Positions 53,492 to 63,935 of a DNA stretch of 64,000 nt are shown here, piece by piece. Below the pieces are notes generated by a model. The model was given only the letters and a program-made list of their open reading frames with translations, had not been told where the DNA came from and did no database searches. The stretch comes from Dickeya chrysanthemi NCPPB 402 (GTDB lineage Bacteria; Pseudomonadota; Gammaproteobacteria; Enterobacterales; Enterobacteriaceae). Every line of letters begins with the position of its first letter. The first letter of the stretch is position 1. The stretch is taken from positions 4,595,628-4,659,627 of the forward strand of contig NZ_CM001974.1 of assembly GCF_000406105.1 (NCBI RefSeq), written 5' to 3'. A program made the translations under genes and the position numbers.

Positions 53492-54151
53492 ATGAACCGT
53501 TTTTTAGCATTAATCAGCCTGATGGGTGTTCTGGTTCTTACGGGGTGCGCCAAGCCGCAGCCTTATGACTACACAGCATTCAAGCAAAGTAAACCGAGAA
53601 CTATTCTGGTGCTACCACCGCTGAACCACTCTCCGGATGTGAAAGCGGGCCCCAGTTTTCTTAGCCAGGTAACCTACCCGTTAGCCGAGTCTGGATATTA
53701 TGTGTTGCCTGTCGCCGTGACGGATGAAACGTTCAAACAGAACGGCTTGACGACGGCTCAGGATATTCACGCCGTCAGCGTCGCGAAGTTGCACCAGATT
53801 TTCGGGGCGGATGCCGCGCTGTACCTGGATATCACTGATTACGGTTCAAAGTATAGGGTTGTTAATAGTGAAACCCGTGTTACCGCCAGTGCACGTTTGG
53901 TGGATCTGCGTACTGGTAAGGAACTGTGGAAAGGTAGCGCGACCGCTTCCACCAGCGAACAGCAGTCGAATTCTAATGGCGGCGTGGTTGGTTTGTTGGT
54001 TCAGGCTGCGGTGGCGCAGATTGCCGATACTATTACCGATAAAGGCCATGATATCGCCGGTATCACCAGTACGCGCTTGTTGACGGCGGGTGGCGGTTCT
54101 TCCTTGCTATACGGGCCTCGTTCGCCGATGTATGGTAAAGATGCTAAATAA
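53492..54151 (+). CDS. GNA1162 (DUF799)-family lipoprotein
   Basis: A 219-aa lipoprotein with signal ending VLTGC (Cys 19). The mature part contains PRTILVLPPLNHSPDVKAG, VTYPLAESGYYVLPVAVTDE and GADAALYLDITDYGSKY. These are typical of the GNA1162 family, whose fold resembles TolB or CsgG-like domains. It is 3 bp after the DUF4810 gene, the third member of the operon. Role unknown; envelope assembly is inferred. Confidence 0.78.
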   Translation: MNRFLALISLMGVLVLTGCAKPQPYDYTAFKQSKPRTILVLPPLNHSPDVKAGPSFLSQVTYPLAESGYYVLPVAVTDETFKQNGLTTAQDIHAVSVAKLHQIFGADAALYLDITDYGSKYRVVNSETRVTASARLVDLRTGKELWKGSATASTSEQQSNSNGGVVGLLVQAAVAQIADTITDKGHDIAGITSTRLLTAGGGSSLLYGPRSPMYGKDAK

Positions 54152-54170
54152 TCATTATTGATAATGTAAC

Positions 54171-54206
54171 AAAACCCGTCCATGGCAACATGGGCGGGTT
54201 TTTTCT
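54171..54206 (+). terminator. Terminator of the lipoprotein operon
   Basis: AAAACCCGTCCATG and CATGGGCGGGTTTT form a 14-bp stem with one G-T wobble and a 4-nt loop, followed by a T run. A strong intrinsic terminator. Confidence 0.88.
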
Positions 54207-54307
54207 TTGATATAACGGACGAATTTCGAGCAGATGAATCCGATATTACCCTTGCTTGATTGCCATATCGGAAAACCTGACTATGCTTTGTTAATGATAA
54301 TTAAGGA

Positions 54308-54333
54308 TATATACCCGTCGTACTTCACGTTGC
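54308..54333. repeat. Short ERIC-like fragment
   Basis: TATACCCGTCGTACTTCACG followed by TTGC matches the left end of ERIC with two changes. It lies 75 bp before a complete copy and is probably a decayed fragment. Confidence 0.5.
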
Positions 54334-54383
54334 CGCTATCGGGACTGTCTATCCTATTGGGTTAATTTCTGCGGTCGGGCTAT

Positions 54384-54562
54384 TTCACCGAAACATAAAT
54401 AAATTATATACCCGTCATACTTCAAGTTGCAGGTGCGTTGGCTGCGTTCGTTCACCCGAATCACTTACCTGAGTAAGCTCATCGGGATTCACTCTCTTGC
54501 CGCCTTCCTGCAACTCGAATTATTTTGGGTATATGAATAAGATTTATTTCTGTTTCGGTGAA
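54384..54562. repeat. ERIC element (54407-54533) nested in a longer inverted repeat
   Basis: A complete 127-bp ERIC occupies 54407-54533. It is flanked by extra inverted arms outside the element: 54384-54404 and 54542-54562 are reverse complements in 20 of 21 positions (core TTCACCGAAACA-AAATAAAT). The combined structure could fold as one long hairpin. It lies between the lipoprotein and arn operons. Confidence 0.85.
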
Positions 54563-54796
54563 TATTAATAATATTGCAAGAGATCGTAATTATTGTTTTG
54601 TTTTTATGTCTGCGTGATTTTTATCACAAAAACTATTATTTTTCGTGCGCTTATATGCGGTTTCATCAGTGTCGTCGCTATTGAACGCTATTTTTATTGA
54701 CGATGGGTTTAAACATCGCTTGATACCCTTTTCCTGCGTTGAGTTCTTAGGGTTGAGCATCGCTCTACAGATTGAACATCGACTGAAAAGAAGCAT

Positions 54797-54813
54797 CTTA
54801 ATATTCAACTAAG
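54797..54813 (+). promoter_or_regulatory. PmrA-like box upstream of arnB
   Basis: CTTAAT-ATTCA-ACTAAG fits the YTTAAK-N5-YTTAAK pattern with two deviations in the second half. It lies about 240 bp before arnB. PmrA activates arn operons in other enterics, and a closer match lies between ygiW and qseB in this window. 54814-55053 holds no gene and presumably contains the arn promoter and leader. Confidence 0.45.
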
Positions 54814-55053
54814 AAATCTTCGTTATGCTCGTCTGCTAACAGTCAGGCGGGCGATATTATTGATAGTCATATTTCTGTCACTTATTGCTTTTCTACTTAT
54901 GCTTCGCAAGAACCTAAGGAGTGGTTTCCCCTGACGTATTTATTCCCAGATCCGATTCTGATGGCAGGATGGCGATGTTACCAGAGTGTTTAAAATTATC
55001 TCGTCACACCAACAATCATCGATTTAAGATTTAACCTGAGAGTGAATTTTTAC

Positions 55054-56196
55054 ATGGCTGATTTTCTACCTTTCTCACGCCCCGCGTTAGGTGAGGAAGA
55101 ACTTGCCGCAGTTGAGCAGGTTCTTCGTTCCGGATGGATTACCACTGGCCCTAAAAATCAGGAACTGGAACAACAGTTTGCAGCGTTAACCGGAGCGAAA
55201 CACGCCATTGCGGTCAGCTCCGCGACCGGCGGTATGCACGTCACCCTGATGGCGATGGGGATTGGTGCCGGTGATGAGGTGATCACCCCGTCGCTGACCT
55301 GGGTTTCCACCCTGAATATGATTGTGCTGCTGGGCGCTGAGCCGGTCATGGTGGATGTCGATCGCGACAACCTGATGGTGACGCCACAAGCGATCGAAGC
55401 GGCCATTACCCCCCGTACCAAAGCCATCATTCCGGTTCACTACGCCGGTGCGCCTGCCGATATTGACGCAATTCGTGATATCGGGCGTCGTCACGGTATC
55501 CCGGTGATTGAGGATGCCGCCCACGCCGCAGGCACCTATTACCGTGGTCGTCACGTCGGTGGTGAAGGTACGGCGATTTTCTCTTTCCATGCCATCAAAA
55601 ATATGACCTGTGCTGAAGGCGGTTTGGTGGTAACGGACGACGACGAACTGGCTAACCGTATTCGCAGCCTTAAGTTCCACGGTCTGGCAGTCGACGCGTT
55701 CGATCGCATGGTTCAAGGGCGCGCTCCGCAGGCGGAAGTGGTTTCGCCGGGCTTCAAATACAACCTGCCGGATATCAGTGCGGCCATCGCGCTGGTGCAG
55801 TTGAACAAGCTGGCCGCCAACAATGCCCGCCGTGAAGCGCTGGCGCAGCGTTATCTGCAAAAACTGGCCTCGTTGCCGTTTCAGCCGCTGTCGCTGCCGT
55901 CATGGCCGCATCAGCACGCCTGGCACCTGTTTATCATCCGAGTGGATGAGGCGCGTTGCGGTATCGATCGCGATGGGCTGATGCAGGCGTTAAAAGAGCG
56001 CAATATCGGTACCGGCCTGCATTTCCGCGCCGCTCATACCCAAAAATATTACCGCGAACGTTTCACCAACCTGCATCTGCCGAATACCGACTGGAACTCG
56101 GCCCGCATCTGCTCTCTGCCGTTGTTCCCGGATATGCGTGACGAAGACGTGGACAGGGTGGTGGATGCATTGACTGAACTGGCGGGGAAACACTGA
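55054..56196 (+). CDS. arnB: UDP-4-amino-4-deoxy-L-arabinose aminotransferase ArnB
   Basis: PLP enzyme that transaminates UDP-L-Ara4O to UDP-L-Ara4N. DegT/DnrJ/EryC1 fold. The cofactor lysine is in [15 protein letters not shown], with [11 protein letters not shown] and HYAGAPADI conserved. 380 aa (E. coli 379). The start is ATG 55054 ([10 protein letters not shown]); an upstream GTG at 55042 is in frame. First gene of arnBCADTEF, whose product confers resistance to polymyxin and plant antimicrobial peptides. Confidence 0.96.
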   Translation: MADFLPFSRPALGEEELAAVEQVLRSGWITTGPKNQELEQQFAALTGAKHAIAVSSATGGMHVTLMAMGIGAGDEVITPSLTWVSTLNMIVLLGAEPVMVDVDRDNLMVTPQAIEAAITPRTKAIIPVHYAGAPADIDAIRDIGRRHGIPVIEDAAHAAGTYYRGRHVGGEGTAIFSFHAIKNMTCAEGGLVVTDDDELANRIRSLKFHGLAVDAFDRMVQGRAPQAEVVSPGFKYNLPDISAAIALVQLNKLAANNARREALAQRYLQKLASLPFQPLSLPSWPHQHAWHLFIIRVDEARCGIDRDGLMQALKERNIGTGLHFRAAHTQKYYRERFTNLHLPNTDWNSARICSLPLFPDMRDEDVDRVVDALTELAGKH

Positions 56197-57179
56197 TGTC
56201 GGATATGGAAGCAATTAATAAAGTCTCGGTAGTCATTCCGGTTTTCAACGAGCAGGAAAGCCTGCCGGAACTGATTCGTCGTACTACCACCGCCTGTGAG
56301 CAACTGAGTCAGGATTATGAAATTCTGCTGGTAGACGACGGCAGTAGCGACAATTCGGCCGCAATGCTGACTGAAGCCGCGCAAGCGCCGGGCAGCCACG
56401 TGGTGGCGGTGATCCTTAATCGTAATTACGGACAACATTCGGCGATCATGGCGGGATTCAGCCATGTATCGGGCGATCTGGTCATCACGCTGGATGCCGA
56501 CCTGCAAAACCCCCCGGAAGAGATTCCCCGGCTGGTGAGTACGGCGGAACAAGGGTATGACGTGGTGGGCACCATCCGTGAGAATCGCCAGGACAGTTGG
56601 TTTCGTAAAACCGCCTCCCGCATGATCAATCACCTGATTCAGCGTACAACCGGTAAGGCGATGAACGATTACGGCTGTATGTTGCGCGCCTATCGCCGCC
56701 ATATCATCGAGGCGATGCTGCACTGCCATGAACGCAGCACCTTTATTCCGATTCTCGCCAACACCTTTGCCCGCCGCACCACCGAGATTCTGGTGCGTCA
56801 TTCCGAGCGCGAATTTGGCGATTCCAAATATAGCTTCATGAAGCTGATTAACCTGATGTACGACCTGGTGACCTGCCTGACCACCACGCCGCTGCGCTTG
56901 CTGAGTCTGGTCGGCAGCGTGATTGCGATTTCCGGTTTTTCGCTGGCGTTATTGCTGATTCTGCTGCGGCTGTTTTTCGGCGCGGCCTGGGCGGCGGACG
57001 GCGTGTTTACGCTATTCGCCGTACTGTTCTCTTTTATTGGCGCCCAGTTCGTCGGCATGGGGCTGCTGGGGGAATATATCGGACGAATCTACAACGATGT
57101 CCGTGCGCGTCCCCGTTATTTTATTCAACGTATTGTTGGCAATGATTCACGATTTTCTGAACAGGACAATGAAGAATGA
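56196..57179 (+). CDS. arnC: Undecaprenyl-phosphate Ara4FN transferase ArnC
   Basis: Transfers formylated Ara4N from UDP to undecaprenyl phosphate at the inner membrane. The N-terminal GT2 domain has [24 protein letters not shown] and the DxD-type [14 protein letters not shown]. Two C-terminal transmembrane helices lie at about residues 235-260 and 270-295. 327 aa. TGATG overlap with arnB. Confidence 0.96.
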   Translation: MSDMEAINKVSVVIPVFNEQESLPELIRRTTTACEQLSQDYEILLVDDGSSDNSAAMLTEAAQAPGSHVVAVILNRNYGQHSAIMAGFSHVSGDLVITLDADLQNPPEEIPRLVSTAEQGYDVVGTIRENRQDSWFRKTASRMINHLIQRTTGKAMNDYGCMLRAYRRHIIEAMLHCHERSTFIPILANTFARRTTEILVRHSEREFGDSKYSFMKLINLMYDLVTCLTTTPLRLLSLVGSVIAISGFSLALLLILLRLFFGAAWAADGVFTLFAVLFSFIGAQFVGMGLLGEYIGRIYNDVRARPRYFIQRIVGNDSRFSEQDNEE

Positions 57180-59167
57180 AAGCTGTTGTTTTTGCCTATC
57201 ATGATTTCGGCTGCGTGGGACTCCGCGCGTTGGTCGCAGCGGGCTATACCGTAGAAGCGGTGTTTACCCATGCGGATAATCCCGCGGAAAATCAGTTTTT
57301 TGGATCGGTAGCCCGTACCGCCGCGGAGCTGGGCATTCCGGTATTTGCGCCGGAAGACGTTAATCACCCGCTGTGGGTGGAGCGCATCGCCGCGATGTCG
57401 CCGGACGTCATTTTCTCTTTCTACTATCGTCACCTGTTGAGTGACGCCATTTTGCAGAGCGCGACGTACGGCGCGTATAACCTACACGGTTCGCTGCTGC
57501 CGCGTTATCGCGGCCGGGCGCCGCTGAACTGGGCGCTGGTCAACGGCGAAACCGAAACCGGCGTGACCTTGCACCGTATGGTGACGCGCGCCGATGCCGG
57601 CAATATCGTGGCGCAACAGCGTGTGGCTATTGATGAGAGCGATACCGCGCTGAGCCTGCACCGCAAGCTGCGTGATGTTGCCGACCAGTTGCTGAAAGAC
57701 GCCTTGCCCGCCATCGCCGCCGGTAAAGCGAATGATATTCCGCAGGATGAGAGCCAGGCCACTTATGTGGGCCGCCGTACCCCGGAAGACGGGCGTATTG
57801 AGTGGCAGAAACCGGCGCGTACCCTGTACAACCTGGTGCGTGCGGTGACCGAGCCGTGGCCGGGCGCGTTCAGTTTCGTCGGTACCACCCAATTCATTAT
57901 CTGGCAGGCGAAAGTGCGTACTGATTTCGCCGCCGCCAAACCGGGCACCGTGCTGAGCACCTCGCCGCTGGTGGTCGCTTGTGGTAACGACGCGCTGGAA
58001 ATCGTGACCGGTCAGGGCAACAACGGTATCTATTTGCAGGGCGCGCAACTGGCTCAAAGTCTGGGGCTGGTGACGGGCGCTATCCTCAACAACGCGCCGG
58101 TGGTGAGCGTTAAACGCCGCACCCGGGTGCTGATCCTCGGGGTGAACGGCTTTATCGGCAACCACCTGACCGAGCGTTTGTTGCAGGAAGATAATTATGA
58201 GGTGTTCGGTCTGGATATCAGTTCCGATGCCATCGAACGTTTTCTCGGCAATCCGCATTTCCACTTCGTGGAAGGGGATATCAGCATTCACTCCGAGTGG
58301 ATCGAATACCACATCAAGAAATGCGACGTGGTGCTGCCGCTGGTGGCGATCGCCACCCCGATTGAATACACCCGTAACCCGCTGCGCGTGTTCGAGCTGG
58401 ATTTCGAAGAAAACCTGAAAACCATCCGCGACTGCGTGAAGTACAAAAAACGCATCATTTTCCCGTCCACCTCCGAGGTGTACGGCATGTGTACCGACCC
58501 GGTGTTCGACGAAGACAACTCCAACCTGATAGTCGGGCCGATCAACAAACAGCGTTGGATTTACTCGGTATCCAAACAACTGCTGGACCGCGTTATCTGG
58601 GCTTACGGCGAAAAAGAAGGGCTGCGTTTCACCCTGTTCCGTCCGTTCAACTGGATGGGGCCGCGTCTGGATAACCTGAACGCCGCGCGCATCGGCAGTT
58701 CTCGTGCCATCACCCAGTTGATCCTGAATCTGGTGGAAGGCTCGCCGATCAAGCTGGTTGACGGCGGTCGTCAGAAACGTTGCTTTACCGACATTAAAGA
58801 CGGTATCGAAGCGCTGTTCCGCATTATCGAGAACAAAGACGGCGTGTGCGACGGTCAGATCATCAACATCGGTAACCCGGACAACGAAGCGAGCATTCGC
58901 CAACTGGCGGAAATGCTGCTGGAGAGCTTCGAGAAGCATCCGCTGCGTAATCAGTTCCCGCCGTTCGCCGGTTTCCGTGAAGTAGAAAGCAGCAGCTACT
59001 ACGGCAAAGGCTATCAGGATGTGGAGCATCGTAAGCCCAGCATCCGCAACGCCAAACGCCTGTTGCACTGGCAGCCGACTATCGAGATGGAAAAAACCGT
59101 GGCGGAAACGCTGGACTTCTTCCTCCAGACTGTTGAAACCGGTCAATTGAGTCAGGACAGCGAATAA
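57176..59167 (+). CDS. arnA: Bifunctional UDP-Ara4N formyltransferase / UDP-GlcA decarboxylase ArnA
   Basis: The C-terminal half oxidatively decarboxylates UDP-glucuronate; the N-terminal half formylates UDP-Ara4N. Residues 1-300: formyltransferase with [15 protein letters not shown] (catalytic His). From about residue 320: NAD-binding [23 protein letters not shown] with the catalytic Glu, and YSVSK. 663 aa, full length (E. coli 660). Starts 4 bp inside arnC. The large opposite-strand frame here is a shadow. Confidence 0.97.
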   Translation: MKAVVFAYHDFGCVGLRALVAAGYTVEAVFTHADNPAENQFFGSVARTAAELGIPVFAPEDVNHPLWVERIAAMSPDVIFSFYYRHLLSDAILQSATYGAYNLHGSLLPRYRGRAPLNWALVNGETETGVTLHRMVTRADAGNIVAQQRVAIDESDTALSLHRKLRDVADQLLKDALPAIAAGKANDIPQDESQATYVGRRTPEDGRIEWQKPARTLYNLVRAVTEPWPGAFSFVGTTQFIIWQAKVRTDFAAAKPGTVLSTSPLVVACGNDALEIVTGQGNNGIYLQGAQLAQSLGLVTGAILNNAPVVSVKRRTRVLILGVNGFIGNHLTERLLQEDNYEVFGLDISSDAIERFLGNPHFHFVEGDISIHSEWIEYHIKKCDVVLPLVAIATPIEYTRNPLRVFELDFEENLKTIRDCVKYKKRIIFPSTSEVYGMCTDPVFDEDNSNLIVGPINKQRWIYSVSKQLLDRVIWAYGEKEGLRFTLFRPFNWMGPRLDNLNAARIGSSRAITQLILNLVEGSPIKLVDGGRQKRCFTDIKDGIEALFRIIENKDGVCDGQIINIGNPDNEASIRQLAEMLLESFEKHPLRNQFPPFAGFREVESSSYYGKGYQDVEHRKPSIRNAKRLLHWQPTIEMEKTVAETLDFFLQTVETGQLSQDSE

Positions 59168-59180
59168 AACAGGACGGCGA

Positions 59181-60083
59181 ATGAGAAAAGTAGGGTTACG
59201 GATCGATGTTGATACCTGGCGCGGCACGCGGGTGGGCGTCCCCCGCTTGTTGGAGTTGCTGGACGTCTATGGCGTCCGGGCCAGCTTTTTCTTCAGCGTC
59301 GGTCCCGACAATATGGGGCGCCATCTCTGGCGCCTGATTCGACCGGTGTTTTTGTGGAAGATGCTGCGCTCGCGCGCGGCATCGCTGTATGGCTGGGACA
59401 TTCTGCTGGCGGGCACCGCCTGGCCGGGCCGAGTGATCGGCCGCGGCCTGCCGGAGCCGATCCTCGCGGCGGCGCAGCAGCATGAAGTCGGGCTGCACGC
59501 CTGGGATCACTTCGCCTGGCAAACCTGGGCCGGGGTGTGGGATCAGGCCAAAATGGAACAGCAGATCCGATTGGCCTACGAGGCGTTGCAGTCGATTACC
59601 GGCGAACCGGTGACGTGCTCGGCAGTGGCCGGCTGGCGTGCGGATCAAACCGCCGTCGAAGCCAAACAGCGGTTTGGCTTTCGCTACAACAGCGATTGTC
59701 GCGGCACCGCGCCGTTCCGTCCGTTACTTAACGACGGCAGCACCGGTACGGTACAGATTCCGGTCACGCTGCCCACCTGGGATGAAGCGGTCGGCCGGGA
59801 AACCAGCGCCGCCGATTTCAACCGCTATATTCTGGATAAAATCCATCAGGATCAGGGTACACCGGTCTATACCATTCATGCCGAAGTGGAAGGCATTGTG
59901 ATGAGCGATCAGTTCAGCGAATTGCTGGCGCTGGCGGAACAGGAAGGTATTCGCTTTTGTCCGCTCAGTGAATTGCTGCCGGACGATACCACTACGTTGC
60001 CGGTCGGACGCGTGGTGCGGGGTTCTCTCGCCGGACGCGATGGCTGGTTGGGATGTCAGCAGACCGTGGAGGAGGCGGCCTGA
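59181..60083 (+). CDS. arnD: Undecaprenyl-phosphate Ara4FN deformylase ArnD
   Basis: Removes the formyl group from the lipid-linked sugar before transfer to lipid A. NodB-like polysaccharide deacetylase fold: [20 protein letters not shown] at the N terminus (metal Asp), then [13 protein letters not shown] with metal His residues. 300 aa. It lies 13 bp after arnA and ends in TGATG with arnT. Confidence 0.95.
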   Translation: MRKVGLRIDVDTWRGTRVGVPRLLELLDVYGVRASFFFSVGPDNMGRHLWRLIRPVFLWKMLRSRAASLYGWDILLAGTAWPGRVIGRGLPEPILAAAQQHEVGLHAWDHFAWQTWAGVWDQAKMEQQIRLAYEALQSITGEPVTCSAVAGWRADQTAVEAKQRFGFRYNSDCRGTAPFRPLLNDGSTGTVQIPVTLPTWDEAVGRETSAADFNRYILDKIHQDQGTPVYTIHAEVEGIVMSDQFSELLALAEQEGIRFCPLSELLPDDTTTLPVGRVVRGSLAGRDGWLGCQQTVEEAA

Positions 60084-61741
60084 TGAAATACGCACGTCAA
60101 ACAACGCTATGGCTGGCGTTGTTACTGCTCTACTACTTTATTCCCCTCAATGGCCGCCTGCTGTGGCAACCGGATGAAACCCGTTATGCGGAGATTAGCC
60201 GGGAAATGCTGGCGGGCGGCAACTGGATTGCCCCGCATTTTCTGGGGATTCGCTATTTTGAAAAACCGATCGCCGGTTATTGGGTGAATAACATCGGCCA
60301 GTGGTTGCTGGGCGATAATAACGCCGGTGTACGCGCCGGCTCGGTGTTCTCCATTTTGCTGACGGCGGCGCTGATTTACTGGCTGACGCAACGGCTATGG
60401 CAACAACGGCGTACCTCACTGCTGGCGATGGCTATCTATCTGAGCTGTCTGTTGGTATACGGCATCGGGACTTATGCGGTGCTCGACCCTATCGTCACCC
60501 TGTGGTTGGCGGCGGCGATGTGCAGCTTCTGGGGTGCCGCGCAGGCCACTACCCGCGGTAGTAAAGTCGGTGGTTATTTACTGCTGGGCGTGGTGTGCGG
60601 CATGGGCTTCATGACCAAGGGCTTTCTGGCGCTGGCGGTGCCGGTGATTGCGGTACTGCCGTGGGTCACGCAGGAGCGGCGCTGGAAAGAGGTGTTGTTG
60701 TACGGCCCGCTGGCGATTGTCAGCGCCGTGGTGGTTTCGCTGCCGTGGGCGCTGGCGGTGGCGCGTCAGCAGCCGGATTTCTGGCACTATTTCTTCTGGG
60801 TTGAACATATTCAGCGCTTTGCCGATTCCGAAAACGCTCAGCACAAAGCACCGTTCTGGTACTACCTGCCGGTGTTGATAGCGGGTGTGCTGCCATGGCT
60901 GGCGTTACTGCCGTCGTCACTATTGCAGGGCTGGCGTGAGCGGCGTCAGGATAACAGCGTCTTCTATCTGCTGGGTTGGGTGGTGATGCCGTTGCTGTTT
61001 TTCAGCATCGCTAAAGGGAAACTGCCGACGTACATTCTGCCTTGTTTTGCACCGTTGGCGATCCTGATGGCCCGGCGCGCCACCACCTTGCTGAACCCGC
61101 GAGTGCTGGCCGTCAACGGCTGGATCAATCTGGCGTTTGGTGTGTTGTGCGCGTTGATTGTGGCGCTAGTGTTGGCGCCGTGGGGGTTGTCGCATCGGCC
61201 GCTCTATCAGCCTCAGGAAGGTGCCAAGGTGGCGTTGGGCATCGCGGCGTTCCTGTTTTGGGGGCTGATCGGCGGGTGGACGTCGCGTCAGGCGGCCGCT
61301 CGCTGGCATTGGGCGGCGGTCTGCCCGCTGGGTATTGCGCTGCTGATTGGTATGGCGATTCCGCAGCGGGTGATGGAGAGCAAGCATCCGCAGTGGTTCC
61401 TGCGTGCGCCCGAAGTGGCGTCTCACCTGGCGCAGAGCCGCTACATTCTGGTGAACAACGTTGGCATCGCCTCTGCCGCCGCCTGGGAACAAAAGCGCAG
61501 CGATATTTTGATGTACGATAATCAGGGCGAGCTGGAATACGGCTTGTCGTATCCGGATAGCGTCGATCGCATGGTGCCTGCCAGCGCATTTGCCGACTGG
61601 CTGGCGGCGCATCGCCGTGAAGGTAATGTCTCGCTGGTACTGATATTCTCTTCGGCAACTGATCCGATCACCGGCGTACCGCCAGCGGATTACACTGACC
61701 GGAAAGGACGTGTCGCCTTATTGTGGTATCGTCAGCAATGA
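60083..61741 (+). CDS. arnT: Lipid A Ara4N transferase ArnT
   Basis: Inner-membrane glycosyltransferase (GT83) that moves Ara4N from undecaprenyl phosphate to lipid A on the periplasmic face. Some 12 transmembrane segments. The first periplasmic loop carries the catalytic-type WQPDETRYAEISREML. 552 aa (E. coli 550). ATG 60083 overlaps the arnD stop. The frame opens at 60053 inside arnD. Confidence 0.95.
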   Translation: MKYARQTTLWLALLLLYYFIPLNGRLLWQPDETRYAEISREMLAGGNWIAPHFLGIRYFEKPIAGYWVNNIGQWLLGDNNAGVRAGSVFSILLTAALIYWLTQRLWQQRRTSLLAMAIYLSCLLVYGIGTYAVLDPIVTLWLAAAMCSFWGAAQATTRGSKVGGYLLLGVVCGMGFMTKGFLALAVPVIAVLPWVTQERRWKEVLLYGPLAIVSAVVVSLPWALAVARQQPDFWHYFFWVEHIQRFADSENAQHKAPFWYYLPVLIAGVLPWLALLPSSLLQGWRERRQDNSVFYLLGWVVMPLLFFSIAKGKLPTYILPCFAPLAILMARRATTLLNPRVLAVNGWINLAFGVLCALIVALVLAPWGLSHRPLYQPQEGAKVALGIAAFLFWGLIGGWTSRQAAARWHWAAVCPLGIALLIGMAIPQRVMESKHPQWFLRAPEVASHLAQSRYILVNNVGIASAAAWEQKRSDILMYDNQGELEYGLSYPDSVDRMVPASAFADWLAAHRREGNVSLVLIFSSATDPITGVPPADYTDRKGRVALLWYRQQ

Positions 61742-62079
61742 TCAATTACCTGCTGATTTTGCTGGTCAGTTTGTTGACCTGCGCCGGTCAGCTTAGCCAG
61801 AAACAGGCCGCCAGCTGGCAAAGCGGCGGCCGCTCTCGTCGCGCCCATATTCTGTTATGGATGGGGATAAGCCTGCTGCTGCTGGGGCTGGCGATGGTAT
61901 TGTGGCTGGCGGTGCTGCAACGGGTGGCGGTCAGTGTGGCGTATCCGATGCTGAGCCTGAATTTCATTCTGGTGGCGCTGGCGGCGCGTTGGCTGTGGCG
62001 GGAAGCCATCAGTTTGCGTCAGTGGGCAGGCATCGTGCTGATTGTTATCGGTGTCATTTTGATGGGAGGGAGTGCGTGA
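61738..62079 (+). CDS. arnE: Ara4N-undecaprenyl flippase subunit ArnE
   Basis: Small multidrug-transporter-like membrane protein that, with ArnF, flips the lipid-linked sugar. 113 aa, four hydrophobic segments. The conserved AGQLSQKQA and VAVSVAYPMLSLNFILVALA are present. ATG 61738 overlaps the arnT stop (ATGA). Confidence 0.92.
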   Translation: MINYLLILLVSLLTCAGQLSQKQAASWQSGGRSRRAHILLWMGISLLLLGLAMVLWLAVLQRVAVSVAYPMLSLNFILVALAARWLWREAISLRQWAGIVLIVIGVILMGGSA

Positions 62080-62474
62080 AAGGCTATGGATGGGCATTGT
62101 TGAGTGTGTTACTGGTCAGCGCAGCACAGCTGTCGATGAAATGGGGGATGTCTCAATTGCCCTCGCTGACGGAGCCGCTGCCGTTTATGTTCGCCATGCT
62201 GGTGTTACCGGTCGCCGCCGCTGCGGTACTGGTGGGGTTGGCAGCCTATGCTTTCTCGATGCTGAGTTGGTTTAACGCCTTGCGCTTTCTGCCGCTAAGC
62301 CGGGCCTACCCCTTGTTGAGCCTCAGCTACGTACTGGTATGGGGACTGGCGGTGGCGTTGCCTATTTTTCCCGATACGTTCAGTACCGGCAAGTTGCTGG
62401 CGATCGCGCTGATTATTGCCGGCGTATGGCTGGTGTGCAGCCGGCAAGCCTCACGTCTGGATGATGAATCCTGA
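62076..62474 (+). CDS. arnF: Ara4N-undecaprenyl flippase subunit ArnF
   Basis: Partner of ArnE. The start is GTG 62076, preceded by GGGAGGGAGT and overlapping the arnE stop (GTGA). This gives a 132-aa four-helix protein with SAAQLSMKWGMSQLP and LSRAYPLLSLSYVLVWGLA. The open frame upstream to 61857 is out-of-frame arnE and not real. Last gene of the arn operon. Confidence 0.9.
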   Translation: MKGYGWALLSVLLVSAAQLSMKWGMSQLPSLTEPLPFMFAMLVLPVAAAAVLVGLAAYAFSMLSWFNALRFLPLSRAYPLLSLSYVLVWGLAVALPIFPDTFSTGKLLAIALIIAGVWLVCSRQASRLDDES

Positions 62475-62572
62475 TGTCTGTCTGAAATAACGATGCCGGG
62501 TGGCGTCAGTTTCTCTTTTCCATTCCTCGCTTCCCGGTTATCGTTTTCGATTTGATTCACTGGATTGTTCTT

Positions 62573-63052
62573 ATGACCTTACATATCCGTTGGGCGGTGC
62601 AGCAGGATTCCGCCACCATCCTGAACTTCATTCGTGAACTGGCTGAATACGAGAAAGCGCTGCACGAAGTGAAGACCAATCAGCAGGAAATTGAGCAAAC
62701 GCTGTTTGGCGAAGGGGCGTCAACTGAAGCGCTGATTTGCGAATGGAACGGTGAGCCGATCGGCTTTGCCGTGTTCTTCACCAGTTACTCCACCTGGCTG
62801 GGGCGCAATGGTATTTATCTGGAAGATTTGTATGTCTCGCCGCACTATCGCGGTTATGGTGCAGGCAAGGCATTGCTGAAATATATTGCTCGTCTGGCGG
62901 TTGAACGCGGTTGCGGGCGGCTGGAGTGGAGTGTGCTGGACTGGAACCAACCTGCGATTGATTTTTACGATAGCCTGGGGGCGGCACCGCAAAACGAGTG
63001 GATCCGTTACCGGCTGGAAGGCGATAGCCTGCGACAGGCCGCACAAGAATAA
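62573..63052 (+). CDS. GNAT-family N-acetyltransferase (SSAT-like)
   Basis: Acetyl-CoA-dependent acyltransferase; its N-terminal IRELAEYEKALHEVKTNQQE resembles the spermidine/thialysine acetyltransferase branch. The acetyl-CoA loop is SPHYRGYGAGKALL (motif A, about residues 93-106). 159 aa. The start is ATG 62573 (MTLHIRWAV); the frame opens at a TTG at 62552. The substrate is unknown. It follows arnF by 98 bp with its own leader. Confidence 0.85.
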   Translation: MTLHIRWAVQQDSATILNFIRELAEYEKALHEVKTNQQEIEQTLFGEGASTEALICEWNGEPIGFAVFFTSYSTWLGRNGIYLEDLYVSPHYRGYGAGKALLKYIARLAVERGCGRLEWSVLDWNQPAIDFYDSLGAAPQNEWIRYRLEGDSLRQAAQE

Positions 63053-63165
63053 TCCGGGGTTATCCATAACAGGAAAAAACAGGCGGTGGAAAACCCGCCG
63101 CCTGCCGAGGGTAAAGGGCACAGCCTGGACACAGGAAGCTAATCCCCCGTTACATCGGGCATGAC

Positions 63166-63777
63166 TCAGTAACCAACGGTGAAACGCTGGCGGATGTGCT
63201 GCGGTTTTTCTACTTCATCCACCAGTGCAATGGCGTAGTCTGCGAAAGAGATACTGCTGCCTTGCTCGTTGGTCAGCAGGTCGTCTTTACCGAGACGGAA
63301 TGTGCCGGTACGTTCACCGTGGACGAACATCATGGACGGCGACAGGAACGTCCAGTCCAGATCGGTAACGGTTTTCAGCAGATCGAGAAAATCGGCGCCT
63401 TTGGTCGCTTCCGCCTTATACGCCTCCGGGAAACCGGGTTGGTCCACCAGGCGTTGACCCGGCGCCACGAATAAACTCCCTGCCCCCCCCACCACCAGAT
63501 AGCGTTTCACTCCCGCGGCGCGTACCGCCTCGATCAAAATATCCGGGTCGCTGCTGGTAAAGTGCACCGAACTGATGACCGCATCGTGGCCTGCCAGCAG
63601 GGCCGTTAGCCCGGCAACGTCAAAAACATCCCCTTGTTTGGCGGTCACGCCCGGCAGCGAGGCAATCTTTTCCGGGTGGCGGGCGATAGCGGTTATCTGG
63701 TGGCCACGTTCAGACAGTTCTTTGAGAATTTGTGAGCCAGCGTTGCCGGAAGCGCCGATAAGTGCAATATGAGCCAT
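63166..63777 (-). CDS. NAD(P)-binding Rossmann-fold oxidoreductase (NmrA/SDR-like)
   Basis: A 203-aa single-domain protein with the dinucleotide loop IALIGASGNAGSQI at the N terminus, AIARHPEKI and VVGGAGSLFV. It is of the atypical SDR class often found next to HxlR-type redox regulators. AAGGAA precedes the ATG, and an ERIC begins 14 bp upstream, in the leader. The substrate is unknown. Confidence 0.85.
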   Translation of the reverse strand: MAHIALIGASGNAGSQILKELSERGHQITAIARHPEKIASLPGVTAKQGDVFDVAGLTALLAGHDAVISSVHFTSSDPDILIEAVRAAGVKRYLVVGGAGSLFVAPGQRLVDQPGFPEAYKAEATKGADFLDLLKTVTDLDWTFLSPSMMFVHGERTGTFRLGKDDLLTNEQGSSISFADYAIALVDEVEKPQHIRQRFTVGY

Positions 63778-63790
63778 GTTCTGTTCCTTA

Positions 63791-63916
63791 TATACCCGTC
63801 ATACTTCAAGTTGCAGGCCCGTTGGCTTTCCTCGCTCACCCCAGTCACTTACTGATGTAAGCTCCAGGGGATTCACTGCGTCGCCGCCTTCCTGCAACTC
63901 GAATTATTTAGGGTAA
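63791..63916. repeat. ERIC element (126 bp)
   Basis: A complete ERIC with both ends and a central CTCACCCCAGTCACTTACTG, then ATGTAAGCTCCAGGGGATTC, almost identical to the classical ERIC primer sites. It lies between the NAD(P)-binding gene and its presumed promoter, so it would be transcribed into the 5' leader. Confidence 0.92.
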
Positions 63917-63935
63917 TGTCTTCATTAATGGAAAA

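Noticed and set aside
57482..59227. 581-codon open frame opposite arnA
   Set aside because: Antisense to a full-length arnA; a codon-bias shadow with low-complexity His/Gln/Arg composition.
61857..62075. Long N-terminal extension of arnF
   Set aside because: The extra 73 codons overlap arnE in another frame and are Gly/Ala-rich nonsense; GTG 62076 has a good ribosome-binding site.
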